Positions 24,755 to 34,262 of a DNA stretch of 64,000 nucleotides are shown in pieces. The notes beneath the pieces are model-generated. The model made no database searches and had not been told where the DNA came from. It saw only the letters and a program-made list of their open reading frames with translations. Source of the stretch: Promethearchaeota archaeon (lineage in GTDB: Archaea; Asgardarchaeota; Lokiarchaeia; Sigyniarchaeales; SOKP01); contig JAGXNO010000009.1 of assembly GCA_019894975.1 (NCBI GenBank), positions 1-64,000 on the forward strand, in the 5' to 3' direction. How positions within the stretch are numbered: position 1 is the stretch's first letter; the number at the start of each line of letters is the position of its first letter. The position numbers were made by a program, and so were the translations under genes.

Positions 24755-26056
24755 ATGGAACCCGCACTGCTTATTATAATTTTCATTCTATTTATCTTAA
24801 TTATTTTAAGTTATACGAAATCGGATTTAGATTTCGTAGCGATCTCACTTTTATGTTGCTTTATTGCCGCCTCAATCACGGGATTAGTCAAAGGGATAGG
24901 ATTTGATAGGTTTATAGGATTTATTGAATGGGAAGCAATTATTATAATACTTAGTATGAGTATTATCACAAAGATAGCCCAGGATTCCAACATTTTGGAA
25001 TTTGTAGCTGTAAAACTATTTAAATTGTCAAAAGGGGAACAAAGAATTTTCTTTTGGTTTCTCTGCGTAATAACTACTCTTTTGGCGGCGATAATAAGTG
25101 ATGTTGTTGTGGTTCTAATACTGGCACCTATTGTAATTAGACTTTGTCACTTTCTTAAAATAAGAGCTGGAACATATCTACTCGGAATGACGATTTGTAT
25201 CAACATCGGTTCAATACTGACCCCCTTCTCAAGTGGAGAAAATATTATCATTTCTACTGCATTTGCAGAGCTTGATACCCTTTACTTTATTCAGTTTTAT
25301 TGGGTAATTTCATTCATTTTATTATTTGGGACAATTTTTCTATTGGATAAATTTCTTTTGAGTAAAGAACCAAAAATAGAAGAACTTCAAAAAAAGTTTG
25401 TTATTGATTTAGTAAATACTGATATCATAGTAAAGAATAAAAAAATGTTCTACTTTAATGGCATAGCAATACTTATAACAATCGCATTGTTTGGTATTCT
25501 TCCACTGCTTTATTTAACGGCTGTAATTTCAGCTTTGATTTTAGTACTCGTAAACAGAAATCATACAAAAAAACCGATGAGTGAACTCTTAAAAGATATT
25601 GAGTGGGAAATCTTATTCTTCTTCATATCACTCTATGTAGTTGTTGGATGTCTTGTGGAAGCGGGATTTGGAGAAATCTTTGAAATAATACCGTTTGAAA
25701 CCTTAAATCCTTTTCTATTAGCGCTAATAATTCTGTTAATAATTAGTTTTATTTCAGGAGTCGTTGCAAATACTCCAACTGCGTTAATCTTTATCCCAAT
25801 AACAGGACTATTAATTGATGGTTTTGGTTTTTCATCAGTTCCCTTACTTTTTTCTCTGGTAATAGGCATCAACCTTGGGGGCAACTTTTTACCCTCTGGG
25901 GCAGCTTGTGATATGATGACTCTAAAAATTGCCCGAGATTCAGGGGTAGAGAATTTTAGTTATAAACGGTTGTTTAAGGTAGGTGCTATATTTGCTTTTA
26001 TTCACATTGGAATATCAATATTGTACCTATTACCTTTAGTACTAATTTTTGGATAA
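24755..26056 (+). CDS. ArsB/NhaD-type ion transporter (IT superfamily)
   Basis: This 433-residue protein has about eleven hydrophobic helices. It shows features of the ion transporter superfamily: ISDVVVVLILAPIVIRL in the first half, the discontinuous-helix segment GSILTPFSSGENIII, and in the second half GVVANTPTALIFIPI and NLGGNFLPSGAACDMM. Members move arsenite, Na+/H+, citrate or dicarboxylates. The specific ion is not decidable by eye. Confidence 0.82.
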   Translation: MEPALLIIIFILFILIILSYTKSDLDFVAISLLCCFIAASITGLVKGIGFDRFIGFIEWEAIIIILSMSIITKIAQDSNILEFVAVKLFKLSKGEQRIFFWFLCVITTLLAAIISDVVVVLILAPIVIRLCHFLKIRAGTYLLGMTICINIGSILTPFSSGENIIISTAFAELDTLYFIQFYWVISFILLFGTIFLLDKFLLSKEPKIEELQKKFVIDLVNTDIIVKNKKMFYFNGIAILITIALFGILPLLYLTAVISALILVLVNRNHTKKPMSELLKDIEWEILFFFISLYVVVGCLVEAGFGEIFEIIPFETLNPFLLALIILLIISFISGVVANTPTALIFIPITGLLIDGFGFSSVPLLFSLVIGINLGGNFLPSGAACDMMTLKIARDSGVENFSYKRLFKVGAIFAFIHIGISILYLLPLVLIFG

Positions 26057-26086
26057 AAAGAATAAAAAAGAAATTAATATCTTAAG

Positions 26087-27337
26087 TTAAATCCAACCTC
26101 TAAGCCTCATTGCAGATATTACTCTCTCAAGAGCGATAACATATGCTCCCATCCTGTTATGGGTATCAAATTTCCCTGATTGTTCAATTGTGGAACGATA
26201 AGCCCTTGTCATGACTCTATCTAATGCTTCAAAAACTTCACTTTCTGTCCAAAAATATCGGTAATATCCTTGAACCATTTCAAAATACGAAACAGTAACT
26301 CCGCCCGCATTGCATAAGAAATCGGGTATAACCAGTACTCCTTTTTCAAATAGAGTAGTATCTGCATCTGGAGTGGTAGGACCATTTGCTAATTCCGCAA
26401 TAATTTTGGTGTTTATATTATCTGCGTTACTACTTGTTATAACATGTTCTAATGCTGCGGGTACTAGCACATCACATTCTAACTCTAGTAATTCTTCGTT
26501 AGAAATTTCTTTAGTACCCTTAGTGCCAACAACAGACCTTGTTTTTTCTTTATGTTCACCTGCCACATACGGATTAATGCCGTCTTCGCTATAAATTCCA
26601 CCTCTAGAATCTGAAACCGCAATAATTTTACACCCAAAATCATCATGTAAAATTTTGGCTGCCCAAGAGCCGGCATTACCATAACCTTGAACAGCAACTC
26701 TTGCGCCATTTAGGTTTAAATTGATGTCTTTTGCAGCCTCTCTAACAGTATAGACACCACCCTTTGCTGTTGCAATTGATCTTCCGGCACTACCTCCTAG
26801 AGGTAATGGTTTTCCAGTAATAACTGAGGGAGCATGATGGCGTACTATTTGTTCATATTCATCTTGCATGTATGCCATAATCTGTGGATTGGTGTATACA
26901 TCTGGAGCTGGAACATCGATATTAGGCCCTATAAAATCTGCGAGACGTCTGATATAGCTTCTTGCTAAAGTTTCTATTTCCCTATTACTCATTTCTTTAG
27001 GATTACAAATAATTCCCCCCTTCGCACCACCTAAAGGAATATCGACACAGGCTGTCTTCCATGTCATCCATGCAGATAATGCTTTTACGAGAGATGCAGA
27101 TTCTTCGGGGTGCCATCTAATCCCTCCTTTCATAGGACCTCTTGCGGAATTATATTGACTTCTGAAACCACGGAATGTTTTAAGTGCCCCATCATCCATT
27201 TTCATGGTAATTTTGATTTGAACAAAACGTTCTGGTTCTGAAAGAGCATCATATAATTCACGATCATACCCTACCATCTTACAAGCATCGTGAAGTTGTT
27301 GTTGAGCAATAGAAAAAGGATCTAAATTCTCACTCAT
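26087..27337 (-). CDS. gdhA: Glutamate dehydrogenase (Glu/Leu/Phe/Val family)
   Basis: This protein of about 416 residues has GPMKGGIRWHPEE with the substrate lysine, the catalytic-lysine region CVDIPLGGAKGGI, DVPAPDVYTN and the Rossmann loop VQGYGNAGSWAA. It interconverts glutamate and 2-oxoglutarate plus ammonia with NAD(P)H. The ATG at 27337 was preferred over an in-frame TTG three codons upstream. It sits near other nitrogen genes in this window (NfnAB/GltD-like, glutamate synthase, glutamine synthetase). Confidence 0.95.
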   Translation of the reverse strand: MSENLDPFSIAQQQLHDACKMVGYDRELYDALSEPERFVQIKITMKMDDGALKTFRGFRSQYNSARGPMKGGIRWHPEESASLVKALSAWMTWKTACVDIPLGGAKGGIICNPKEMSNREIETLARSYIRRLADFIGPNIDVPAPDVYTNPQIMAYMQDEYEQIVRHHAPSVITGKPLPLGGSAGRSIATAKGGVYTVREAAKDINLNLNGARVAVQGYGNAGSWAAKILHDDFGCKIIAVSDSRGGIYSEDGINPYVAGEHKEKTRSVVGTKGTKEISNEELLELECDVLVPAALEHVITSSNADNINTKIIAELANGPTTPDADTTLFEKGVLVIPDFLCNAGGVTVSYFEMVQGYYRYFWTESEVFEALDRVMTRAYRSTIEQSGKFDTHNRMGAYVIALERVISAMRLRGWI

Positions 27338-27564
27338 CTTAATCAATTTTGTTATAAGTTTTATTCATAACTATCAGAATGAATTTTTTTCATTTTTATG
27401 AAAACAATATAGATATATTCTGAATGAACTTGAGTTTTTTTTTATACTATTTGAATATTAAATTATAATATATAACCTTAGAAATAAAAGTTTGCTGAGT
27501 TTACTATGGGAATGTTTGGGGGAAAAATGTGAGTACTTGAACCCTCGAGTAATATCTTAAGTAT

Positions 27565-28953
27565 TTATGGCATTTTAGGTTTTAAATATTGATTTATTGC
27601 TTTTGCGGCTATACGTCCAGCACCCATAGCACTTATAACGGTTGCCGAACCAGTTACAATATCTCCTCCCGCAAAAATTCCATCTATGTTAGTTTTGCCA
27701 TTTTCATCAGCTTTAATATAGCCCCACTTAGTTAAATTTAATTCTGGAATTGATTTTGTTAAAATAGGGTTTGCATTTGCCCCAATAGCTATAATAACAG
27801 TATCACATCTTATTAGATACTCTGAATTCTCAATTGGTATTGGCCTAGGTCTTCCAGAGTCATCAGGTTCACCTAACTGCATCTTAGCCACTTCAATTTG
27901 GTTAATATATCCATCAGGATCTCCTAAAAATCTTACGGGATTTGACAGAAATTGAAATTCAATTCCTTCTTCTATAGCATGATGATATTCTTCTTTTCTT
28001 GCAGGCATTTCTGTTTCAGTTCTTCTATAGACAATAATCACTTTTTCAGCACCAAGCCGTAATGCGACACGAGCGGAATCTAAAGCAGTATTTCCTCCCC
28101 CAATAACTGCTATAACTTTTCCTATTTTAATAGGCGTATCATATTCAGGAAATTTATATGCTTTCATCAAATTCGCTCTTGTTAAAAACTCATTCGCAGT
28201 TAGAACACCATTTAGATTCATTCCGGGAATTTTTCGCATTGAAGGCAATCCTGCACCTACTCCTATAAAAAATGCTTTATAATCCATATCTCTCAGTTCG
28301 TCTATCAGTAACGTCTTCCCAATGATCTTATTATACTCAAAATTTACCCCAAGCATTTTTAACGTCTCAATTTCATCCTCAACAATCTCTTTAGGAAGTC
28401 TAAATTCTGGTATCCCATAAACTAAAACACCACCTCCTTTATGAAATGCTTCAAAAACGGTCACATCATATCCATATCGGGCTAAATCCGCAGCACAAGT
28501 AAGTCCTGATGGACCTGAACCAATTACAGCTACTTTTATGTTATTTGGGGGTTCACAATCGGGACACTCCTTTAACTGATTTCTTCTTTCCCAATCTGCC
28601 ACATATCTCTCAAGGGCTCCAATTGCTACAGGTTCCCACCTTTTACTTAGAACGCACGCTTTTTCACACTGAAGTTCTTGAGGACAAACCCTTCCACAAA
28701 TCGCCGGTAAAATATTATATTCTTTTATACTCCGAATTGCTTCGATTAAATTATCTTCTTTGATTAATCTGATAAATTCAGGTATATCAATATTAACGGG
28801 GCACCCATCGATACATTTAGGTTCACCACACTGTAAACATCTTTCTGATTCTGTTTTAGCCATCTCTTCAGTAAAACCTAAGGCAACTTCAGAAAAATTA
28901 TGAGCTCTTTCAAAAGGATCTTGTTCTCTCATTTTTTGTCTTGGGATTTTCAC
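27565..28953 (-). CDS. NfnB/GltD-like NADPH-dependent oxidoreductase subunit
   Basis: This is a 462-residue protein. The N-terminus carries the cysteine-rich cluster domain CLQCGEPKCIDGCPVNIDI. Two nucleotide-binding folds follow: the FAD loop VIGSGPSGLTCAADLARYG near residue 145 and the NADPH loop AVIGGGNTALDSARVAL near residue 285. The tail DIVTGSATVISAMGAGR is typical. Homologues serve as glutamate synthase small subunit or as NfnB of electron-bifurcating transhydrogenase. The immediate upstream partner is NfnA-like, which favours an Nfn-type complex. The start is GTG at 28953 after GGGGG. Confidence 0.9.
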   Translation of the reverse strand: MKIPRQKMREQDPFERAHNFSEVALGFTEEMAKTESERCLQCGEPKCIDGCPVNIDIPEFIRLIKEDNLIEAIRSIKEYNILPAICGRVCPQELQCEKACVLSKRWEPVAIGALERYVADWERRNQLKECPDCEPPNNIKVAVIGSGPSGLTCAADLARYGYDVTVFEAFHKGGGVLVYGIPEFRLPKEIVEDEIETLKMLGVNFEYNKIIGKTLLIDELRDMDYKAFFIGVGAGLPSMRKIPGMNLNGVLTANEFLTRANLMKAYKFPEYDTPIKIGKVIAVIGGGNTALDSARVALRLGAEKVIIVYRRTETEMPARKEEYHHAIEEGIEFQFLSNPVRFLGDPDGYINQIEVAKMQLGEPDDSGRPRPIPIENSEYLIRCDTVIIAIGANANPILTKSIPELNLTKWGYIKADENGKTNIDGIFAGGDIVTGSATVISAMGAGRIAAKAINQYLKPKMP

Positions 28954-28968
28954 TCTTTAGCCCCCTTT

Positions 28969-29838
28969 TCATCTTGGTTTTAAATTCTTGCATTCTTCCT
29001 TGTAGAGATCATAGGATTTTTCTTCAAATTCGGCAAATCTTTTTTCTCTGTTTAACAGAATATCAAAATCTACAATATGACCATTAACATCAGGACCCTC
29101 AACACAAGCAAAATGAATTTGGCCATCTTTTGCAGGAAACCGACATCCGCCACACATTCCTGTACCATCTATCATTATAGTGTTTAAAGATACAAATGTT
29201 TCTACGCGAGGTAGATTTTCAGTCCCATCAGTTATGCTAACAACATTTTTCATCATTATCATAGGACCAATTGCTATAACCAAACTTATTTTTTCTTTGC
29301 TAATTATATCTTTTAATGGTTCAGTTACAAAACCCTTTATTCCTTCGCTACCATCGTTAGTTGATATAATTATTTTATCACTTATACCCGCCATTTTTTC
29401 TCGCCAAAAAATTAGGTCTTTTGTCCGAGCCCCTAATATTGAGATTATTTTATTCCCGACTTCTTTCAGTTCCTTCGCTTGCGGATAGCATGGTGCAATT
29501 CCAACACCGCCGCCAATTATGATTATTGGATGCTCATATTTTTTAATATGAATTCTATTTCCTAATGGTCCAACCACATCTAAGAGCTCATCACCTTCAT
29601 TTTGATGAGAAAGTAATAATGTTGACTTCCCGACAATCTGTACAACAATCGTGATTATACCAACTTCTCGATTATAATCTGCAATAGTTAACGGAATCCT
29701 TTCACCTGTTTCATTTATCCTAATCAAAATAAAATTCCCCGCAAACGCCTTTTTAGCTATCAATGGAGCATATATATCCATTTCAAATAATGTCCCACTG
29801 TTTCCAAGTTGAAGCTTTTTTATAATTTTATAGGGCAT
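28969..29838 (-). CDS. NfnA/PyrK-like FAD- and 2Fe-2S-binding reductase subunit
   Basis: This is a 289-residue protein. It has a ferredoxin-reductase-like fold with FAD site ERIPLTIAD, NAD site GGGVGIAPCYPQAKEL, and a C-terminal 2Fe-2S loop (GMCGGCRF ... FACVEGP). The gene order nfnA then nfnB, with 15 bases between them, matches the transhydrogenase of anaerobes that couples NADH, NADPH and ferredoxin. It may alternatively be the sulfide-dehydrogenase type; the two are homologous. Confidence 0.88.
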   Translation of the reverse strand: MPYKIIKKLQLGNSGTLFEMDIYAPLIAKKAFAGNFILIRINETGERIPLTIADYNREVGIITIVVQIVGKSTLLLSHQNEGDELLDVVGPLGNRIHIKKYEHPIIIIGGGVGIAPCYPQAKELKEVGNKIISILGARTKDLIFWREKMAGISDKIIISTNDGSEGIKGFVTEPLKDIISKEKISLVIAIGPMIMMKNVVSITDGTENLPRVETFVSLNTIMIDGTGMCGGCRFPAKDGQIHFACVEGPDVNGHIVDFDILLNREKRFAEFEEKSYDLYKEECKNLKPR

Positions 29839-29999
29839 AGCAGTTCATCGTAGTTTTAAAAATTTGTTTTAACACGTCTTATATAAAGTTTTGAATTAAA
29901 AAAAAGTCACTAGGTTAGTGAAAAAGTTAATTTTCTAAAATACCTTTTTAATATTAATTTTAATACATTTTCGATTTACTTGATATAATTTAATCAACT

Positions 30000-31559
30000 A
30001 TGGATATTATAATCGTACTAGATTTTGGTGGGCAATATACTCATTTAATTACTCGCCGAATTCGGGATTTAGGAGTATATTCTGAAATTTTACCTTTTGA
30101 TGTAGATCTTGAATATTTAAAAAAAAAGGAACCTAAAGCTATTATACTTTCAGGTGGTCCTGGTAGTGTTTATGAGCAAAAAGCCCCGAGATTAAAGAAA
30201 GGATTTCTTCAATATACTACTGAAAATAAAATTCCTGTTTTAGGAATTTGCTATGGTCATCATTTAATTATGCAAATGTCAGGAGGGAAAGTTGAATCTA
30301 AAGAAAAAAAGGAATACGGGAAAACGGATCTTACGATCATCGACCCAAACTTACTTTTCGATTCACTAGAGAAAGAACAAATAGTATGGATGTCTCATGG
30401 AGATCAGATCACCGAGATTGCTAAAGGATTTAAACCTCTTGCGAATACTGAAACATGTCAGGTTGCAGCTTTCGGAAATCAACAAAATTTATTATATGGG
30501 GTTCAGTTTCATCCAGAAGTTACAAATACTCCAAATGGTAATAAAGTACTAGAGAATTTCATATACAAAATTTGCGAATGTAAAAAAGAATGGAAATTAG
30601 AAGGGTGGATTGATAAACAAGTTGAAGAAATAAGAAAAGAGATTGGTACGGATAATCGAGTTGTTTTGGGATTAAGCGGTGGAGTCGATTCCTCTGTTAC
30701 TGCTGCTCTTCTCCATAAAGCAATAGGAGATAGATTACATTGTATATTTGTTAACAATGGGCTTTTAAGAAAGAATGAAGAAAATGAAGTTCAGGAAATG
30801 TTCAAGGAGAATTTGAAATATAGCAATTTTCATTATGTCAATGCTGAAGACCTATTTCTAAAAAGACTTTTGAATATTGAAGATCCAGAAGAAAAACGTC
30901 GCATTATAGGTCATACTTTTATAGAAGTATTTGAAAATAAAACAATTGAGTTAGAAAAGGAACATCCAGATATTAAGTACCTTGCACAAGGAACTATTTA
31001 TTCAGATCGCGTTGAAACAAGTGCTACAAGTAAAGTTTCAGCAAAAATTAAATCTCACCACAATCTTACTTTACCAGATGACATGAAATTAAAGATTATA
31101 GAACCTCTTAAGAATTTGTACAAAGATGAAGTTAGAAAAATTGGATTAGAATTAGGTCTACCAGATGACATTGTAAAAAGGCATCCATTTCCCGGGCCAG
31201 GACTAGCAGTCAGAATATTAGGCCCTATAGATAAAGAAAAATTAACGATTTTGAGAGATGCTGATGAGATTTTAATTAATGAGATTAAGAAAGCAAAAAT
31301 ATATGATCGTTTATGGATGGTTTTTTGTGTCTTTCTTCCCTTGAAAACAGTAGGAATAATGGGTGATTTTCGCACTTATGAGTATATATGTTCCATAAGA
31401 ATAGTGGAATCTACTGATGTTATGACTGCAAATTTTGCTAAATTAGATTGGGATTTGTTAGAGAGAATAAGCTCTAGGATCATTAATGAAGTTAAGGGTT
31501 TAAATCGTGTTGTTTACGATATAACTAATAAACCTCCGGGAACGATTGAGTATGAATAG
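30000..31559 (+). CDS. guaA: GMP synthase (glutamine-hydrolysing), fused GATase and synthetase
   Basis: This is a 519-residue single-chain enzyme. The class I amidotransferase domain has the nucleophile motif GICYGHH (Cys near residue 83) and the His/Glu pair in VQFHPEV (near 170). The ATP-pyrophosphatase domain has LGLSGGVDSSVTAALL (near 223), and the C-terminal dimerisation domain ends NKPPGTIEYE. It converts XMP to GMP with glutamine and ATP. Many archaea split this into two proteins; this copy is fused as in bacteria and eukaryotes. Confidence 0.97.
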   Translation: MDIIIVLDFGGQYTHLITRRIRDLGVYSEILPFDVDLEYLKKKEPKAIILSGGPGSVYEQKAPRLKKGFLQYTTENKIPVLGICYGHHLIMQMSGGKVESKEKKEYGKTDLTIIDPNLLFDSLEKEQIVWMSHGDQITEIAKGFKPLANTETCQVAAFGNQQNLLYGVQFHPEVTNTPNGNKVLENFIYKICECKKEWKLEGWIDKQVEEIRKEIGTDNRVVLGLSGGVDSSVTAALLHKAIGDRLHCIFVNNGLLRKNEENEVQEMFKENLKYSNFHYVNAEDLFLKRLLNIEDPEEKRRIIGHTFIEVFENKTIELEKEHPDIKYLAQGTIYSDRVETSATSKVSAKIKSHHNLTLPDDMKLKIIEPLKNLYKDEVRKIGLELGLPDDIVKRHPFPGPGLAVRILGPIDKEKLTILRDADEILINEIKKAKIYDRLWMVFCVFLPLKTVGIMGDFRTYEYICSIRIVESTDVMTANFAKLDWDLLERISSRIINEVKGLNRVVYDITNKPPGTIEYE

Positions 31560-31578
31560 TGTAATGAGTTTCTGAAAC

Positions 31579-32274
31579 TCAATCAATTATCCTTGATTTT
31601 TCTTGCCTATATGCCCCATATCCATGTATAAAAAGACATATTGCAAAAGTATATAATACAATTTTTTGACCTGTTACCTGAAACACCAATCCAAGTGAGG
31701 TTTCAATGCTAGGACCTAAGAATATTAATCCAAGATATATTGCTAGAATTATTGTAAAGAATAGAAAGTTAAAGGCATAGCGTTTTTCATATGAATTTTT
31801 ACGGAAAATTGCAAGGGAATAAAAAAATGAAACTATAAATCCTGAGACAAATCCCCCGTAAACAAAAAAAGAGTGTGCTTCTATGTGTATATCTGAAGGC
31901 GCAAAAGTTATACCTATAAAACAAAATGATGTAAATAAACCAAGAAGTGACCCAGAAGCACCGAATCCCCAATTGACAGATTTTTTACTAAAGAAAGATG
32001 GAAAAGCTAGAAACATCGGTATTAACATTATACCAACTAAAAAGAAAGCTAGACTAAAGAACACAAAAGAAATTATATTTGATTCTCCGGAATGTGAAAT
32101 TGTCCGCCCGATATCACTAAAAAAATTCATAAAAAAGGAATATCCTTCACTAGAGGGATTACTGTAGGTACCTCCAGTATAAAAAAGCATCCCAAAAAAA
32201 GTAAACAATATGAATAGAACACAACCTATCATATTTGTAATAAATGCCCAGATTTTCCAATTTTTAAAATTCAA
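31579..32274 (-). CDS. DUF998-like multi-pass membrane protein
   Basis: This 231-residue protein has about six hydrophobic helices. The luminal stretch FFSDIGRTISHSGESNIIS, with the pattern F-x-S-D-x-G-R-T, is characteristic of DUF998-type membrane proteins. Function unknown. It is convergent with guaA, with a 19-base gap. Confidence 0.7.
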   Translation of the reverse strand: MNFKNWKIWAFITNMIGCVLFILFTFFGMLFYTGGTYSNPSSEGYSFFMNFFSDIGRTISHSGESNIISFVFFSLAFFLVGIMLIPMFLAFPSFFSKKSVNWGFGASGSLLGLFTSFCFIGITFAPSDIHIEAHSFFVYGGFVSGFIVSFFYSLAIFRKNSYEKRYAFNFLFFTIILAIYLGLIFLGPSIETSLGLVFQVTGQKIVLYTFAICLFIHGYGAYRQEKSRIID

Positions 32275-32406
32275 TTTTGCTTCTCCGTAATACCTAATTT
32301 AAACCATAATATTTTTAATATCTTTATAAAAATCATGGATTCAAGAATGAAAACAAAACTATGGTAAAGGTTTTTAAATTTTCCAATTTTAAACGTCTTG
32401 ATTATA

Positions 32407-34200
32407 ATGACTGAAAATGAAATCGCATGGGATTTGACTGAAATTTTCTCTGGTCATGATGACCCAAAAATAACAGAAAGGATGGATAATCTTTCCAAGA
32501 AAGCTATTGAATTTATAAATGATTATAAAGGGCAAATCAATTCATCAAAATTTACCGCTGAGAAGTTATTGGGTTTATTTAAAAAGCGAGAAGACTTCAG
32601 TGCTGAAATCGGTGAATTAAGTCTTTATAAGAACAGGTTATACAGTGCTAATATGACTATTTCAGAAAGTGAAGCTTTAAAGAATCGTATTGAAGATTTT
32701 AGTACTAAATTATCGAAAGATCTAGCATTTCTAGACTTAGATATTGCGAAATATGTAAATGATAATAAAAGCCTAATCAATGACCCAAATTTCTCTAATT
32801 ATAAACACATTTTGGAGAAGATCCAAAGAGCATATCCTCATAATTTATCTGAAATAGAGGAACAATTAATTTTAGAAAAAGATCAATATGGAGTCAGAGC
32901 ATGGAGTAATTTGCAATCTAAATGGTTGAATACAAGAAAAATAATTGTTATTGTTGAAGGTCAAGATCAGGAATTATCATATGGAGAAGCAAATGCTTTA
33001 CTCACTCATCCTGATCGTGATACCAGAATTTCGGCAAATAAATCAATATATGGACTGTTAGGAAAAGAAGAATGTGTCTTTTCTTCCTCTTTAAGAAGTG
33101 TTTGTGGAGATTGGGTAAACAATTCTAAAAGACGAAAATATGACAGCCCGATGCATGATAGTTTACTGGTAAATGATACAACTCAGGAAATAATCGATAA
33201 CTTAATGAATTCGATTGAAAATGGAGTTGGGGTATATCGTAAATATTTAGATATCAAAGCCAAAATTTTAAAGCTCCCCAAGTTGAATTGTGCTGATGTT
33301 AAAGCACCACTTCCTATAGCACCACATAAGAATTACTCATGGGAACAAGCTAAAGAGTTAGCAATCCAAGCTTACGATAAATTTGACCCAGAATTCAGTG
33401 ATATTGTAAAAGATATGTTTAATCGAAATCATATTGATGCAAGCCCTAGAGATGGTAAAAGAAATGGAGCAAATTGCGCAGCATGGTATAAAGGTAAATC
33501 TGCTTATATTCTTATGACCTATACTGGAGAATTAAATGAAATCTTTACCCTAATCCATGAACTAGGCCACGCGATACATGACTATTTAGCTATTGAAGCC
33601 CAAACTCACTCAAATTTTCATCCAGGATATACTGTTGCTGAAGTTGCATCCACCTTTGGGGAATTATTAGTAACTGATCTTCTCCTTGAAACGTCAGAAT
33701 CTAAAGAAGAGAAAATGGGGATTTTAGCTCACGTTTTAGATGATGCAGGACAAGCAGCTTTTCAAGTTAGCGCAAGAGTTTGGTTTGAACAAGATTTATA
33801 TAAAGCTATTGAAAACGGGGAAAACTTGGATGGTGAAACGATTTCTAAATATTGGTGTGCTGGTAGGGATAAAATGTATGGAGATTCAGTTGAATGGTTT
33901 GATGAAATGAATTGGGAGTGGACAATGAAACCTCATTATTATATTCCAAATTTTCGTTTCTATAATTATCCATATGTCTATGCTCAACTATTTGTATATG
34001 CTCTTTATCAAACATATAAAGAAGAAGGTAAAGATTTTGTTCCTAAATTTAAGAAGCTTCTTGCTGCTGGAGGTAGTGTTTCTCCAGAAGAACTCGGGAA
34101 TATTGTTGGATTAGATATTACAAAACAAGATTTCTGGGATTTAGGAATAAAACAATATGAAGATTTTACTAATCAATTAGAATCGCTTTCTAAAAAATAA
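32407..34200 (+). CDS. pepF: M3-family oligoendopeptidase (PepF-like)
   Basis: This protein of about 597 residues carries the thermolysin-like zinc motif LIHELGHAIHDY (near residue 382) and a downstream glutamate in the helix VAEVASTFGELL. The C-terminal region YIPNFRFYNYPYVYAQLF is the substrate-binding helix set of PepF. It is a cytosolic zinc protease for short peptides. The ATG at 32407 was preferred over an in-frame TTG three codons earlier. Confidence 0.95.
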   Translation: MTENEIAWDLTEIFSGHDDPKITERMDNLSKKAIEFINDYKGQINSSKFTAEKLLGLFKKREDFSAEIGELSLYKNRLYSANMTISESEALKNRIEDFSTKLSKDLAFLDLDIAKYVNDNKSLINDPNFSNYKHILEKIQRAYPHNLSEIEEQLILEKDQYGVRAWSNLQSKWLNTRKIIVIVEGQDQELSYGEANALLTHPDRDTRISANKSIYGLLGKEECVFSSSLRSVCGDWVNNSKRRKYDSPMHDSLLVNDTTQEIIDNLMNSIENGVGVYRKYLDIKAKILKLPKLNCADVKAPLPIAPHKNYSWEQAKELAIQAYDKFDPEFSDIVKDMFNRNHIDASPRDGKRNGANCAAWYKGKSAYILMTYTGELNEIFTLIHELGHAIHDYLAIEAQTHSNFHPGYTVAEVASTFGELLVTDLLLETSESKEEKMGILAHVLDDAGQAAFQVSARVWFEQDLYKAIENGENLDGETISKYWCAGRDKMYGDSVEWFDEMNWEWTMKPHYYIPNFRFYNYPYVYAQLFVYALYQTYKEEGKDFVPKFKKLLAAGGSVSPEELGNIVGLDITKQDFWDLGIKQYEDFTNQLESLSKK

Positions 34201-34262
34201 CTAATTTTACTGGTTTTCAATAAATTTTGTTTTTTTATTTTATATAAAAGAGAAATAGGAAT

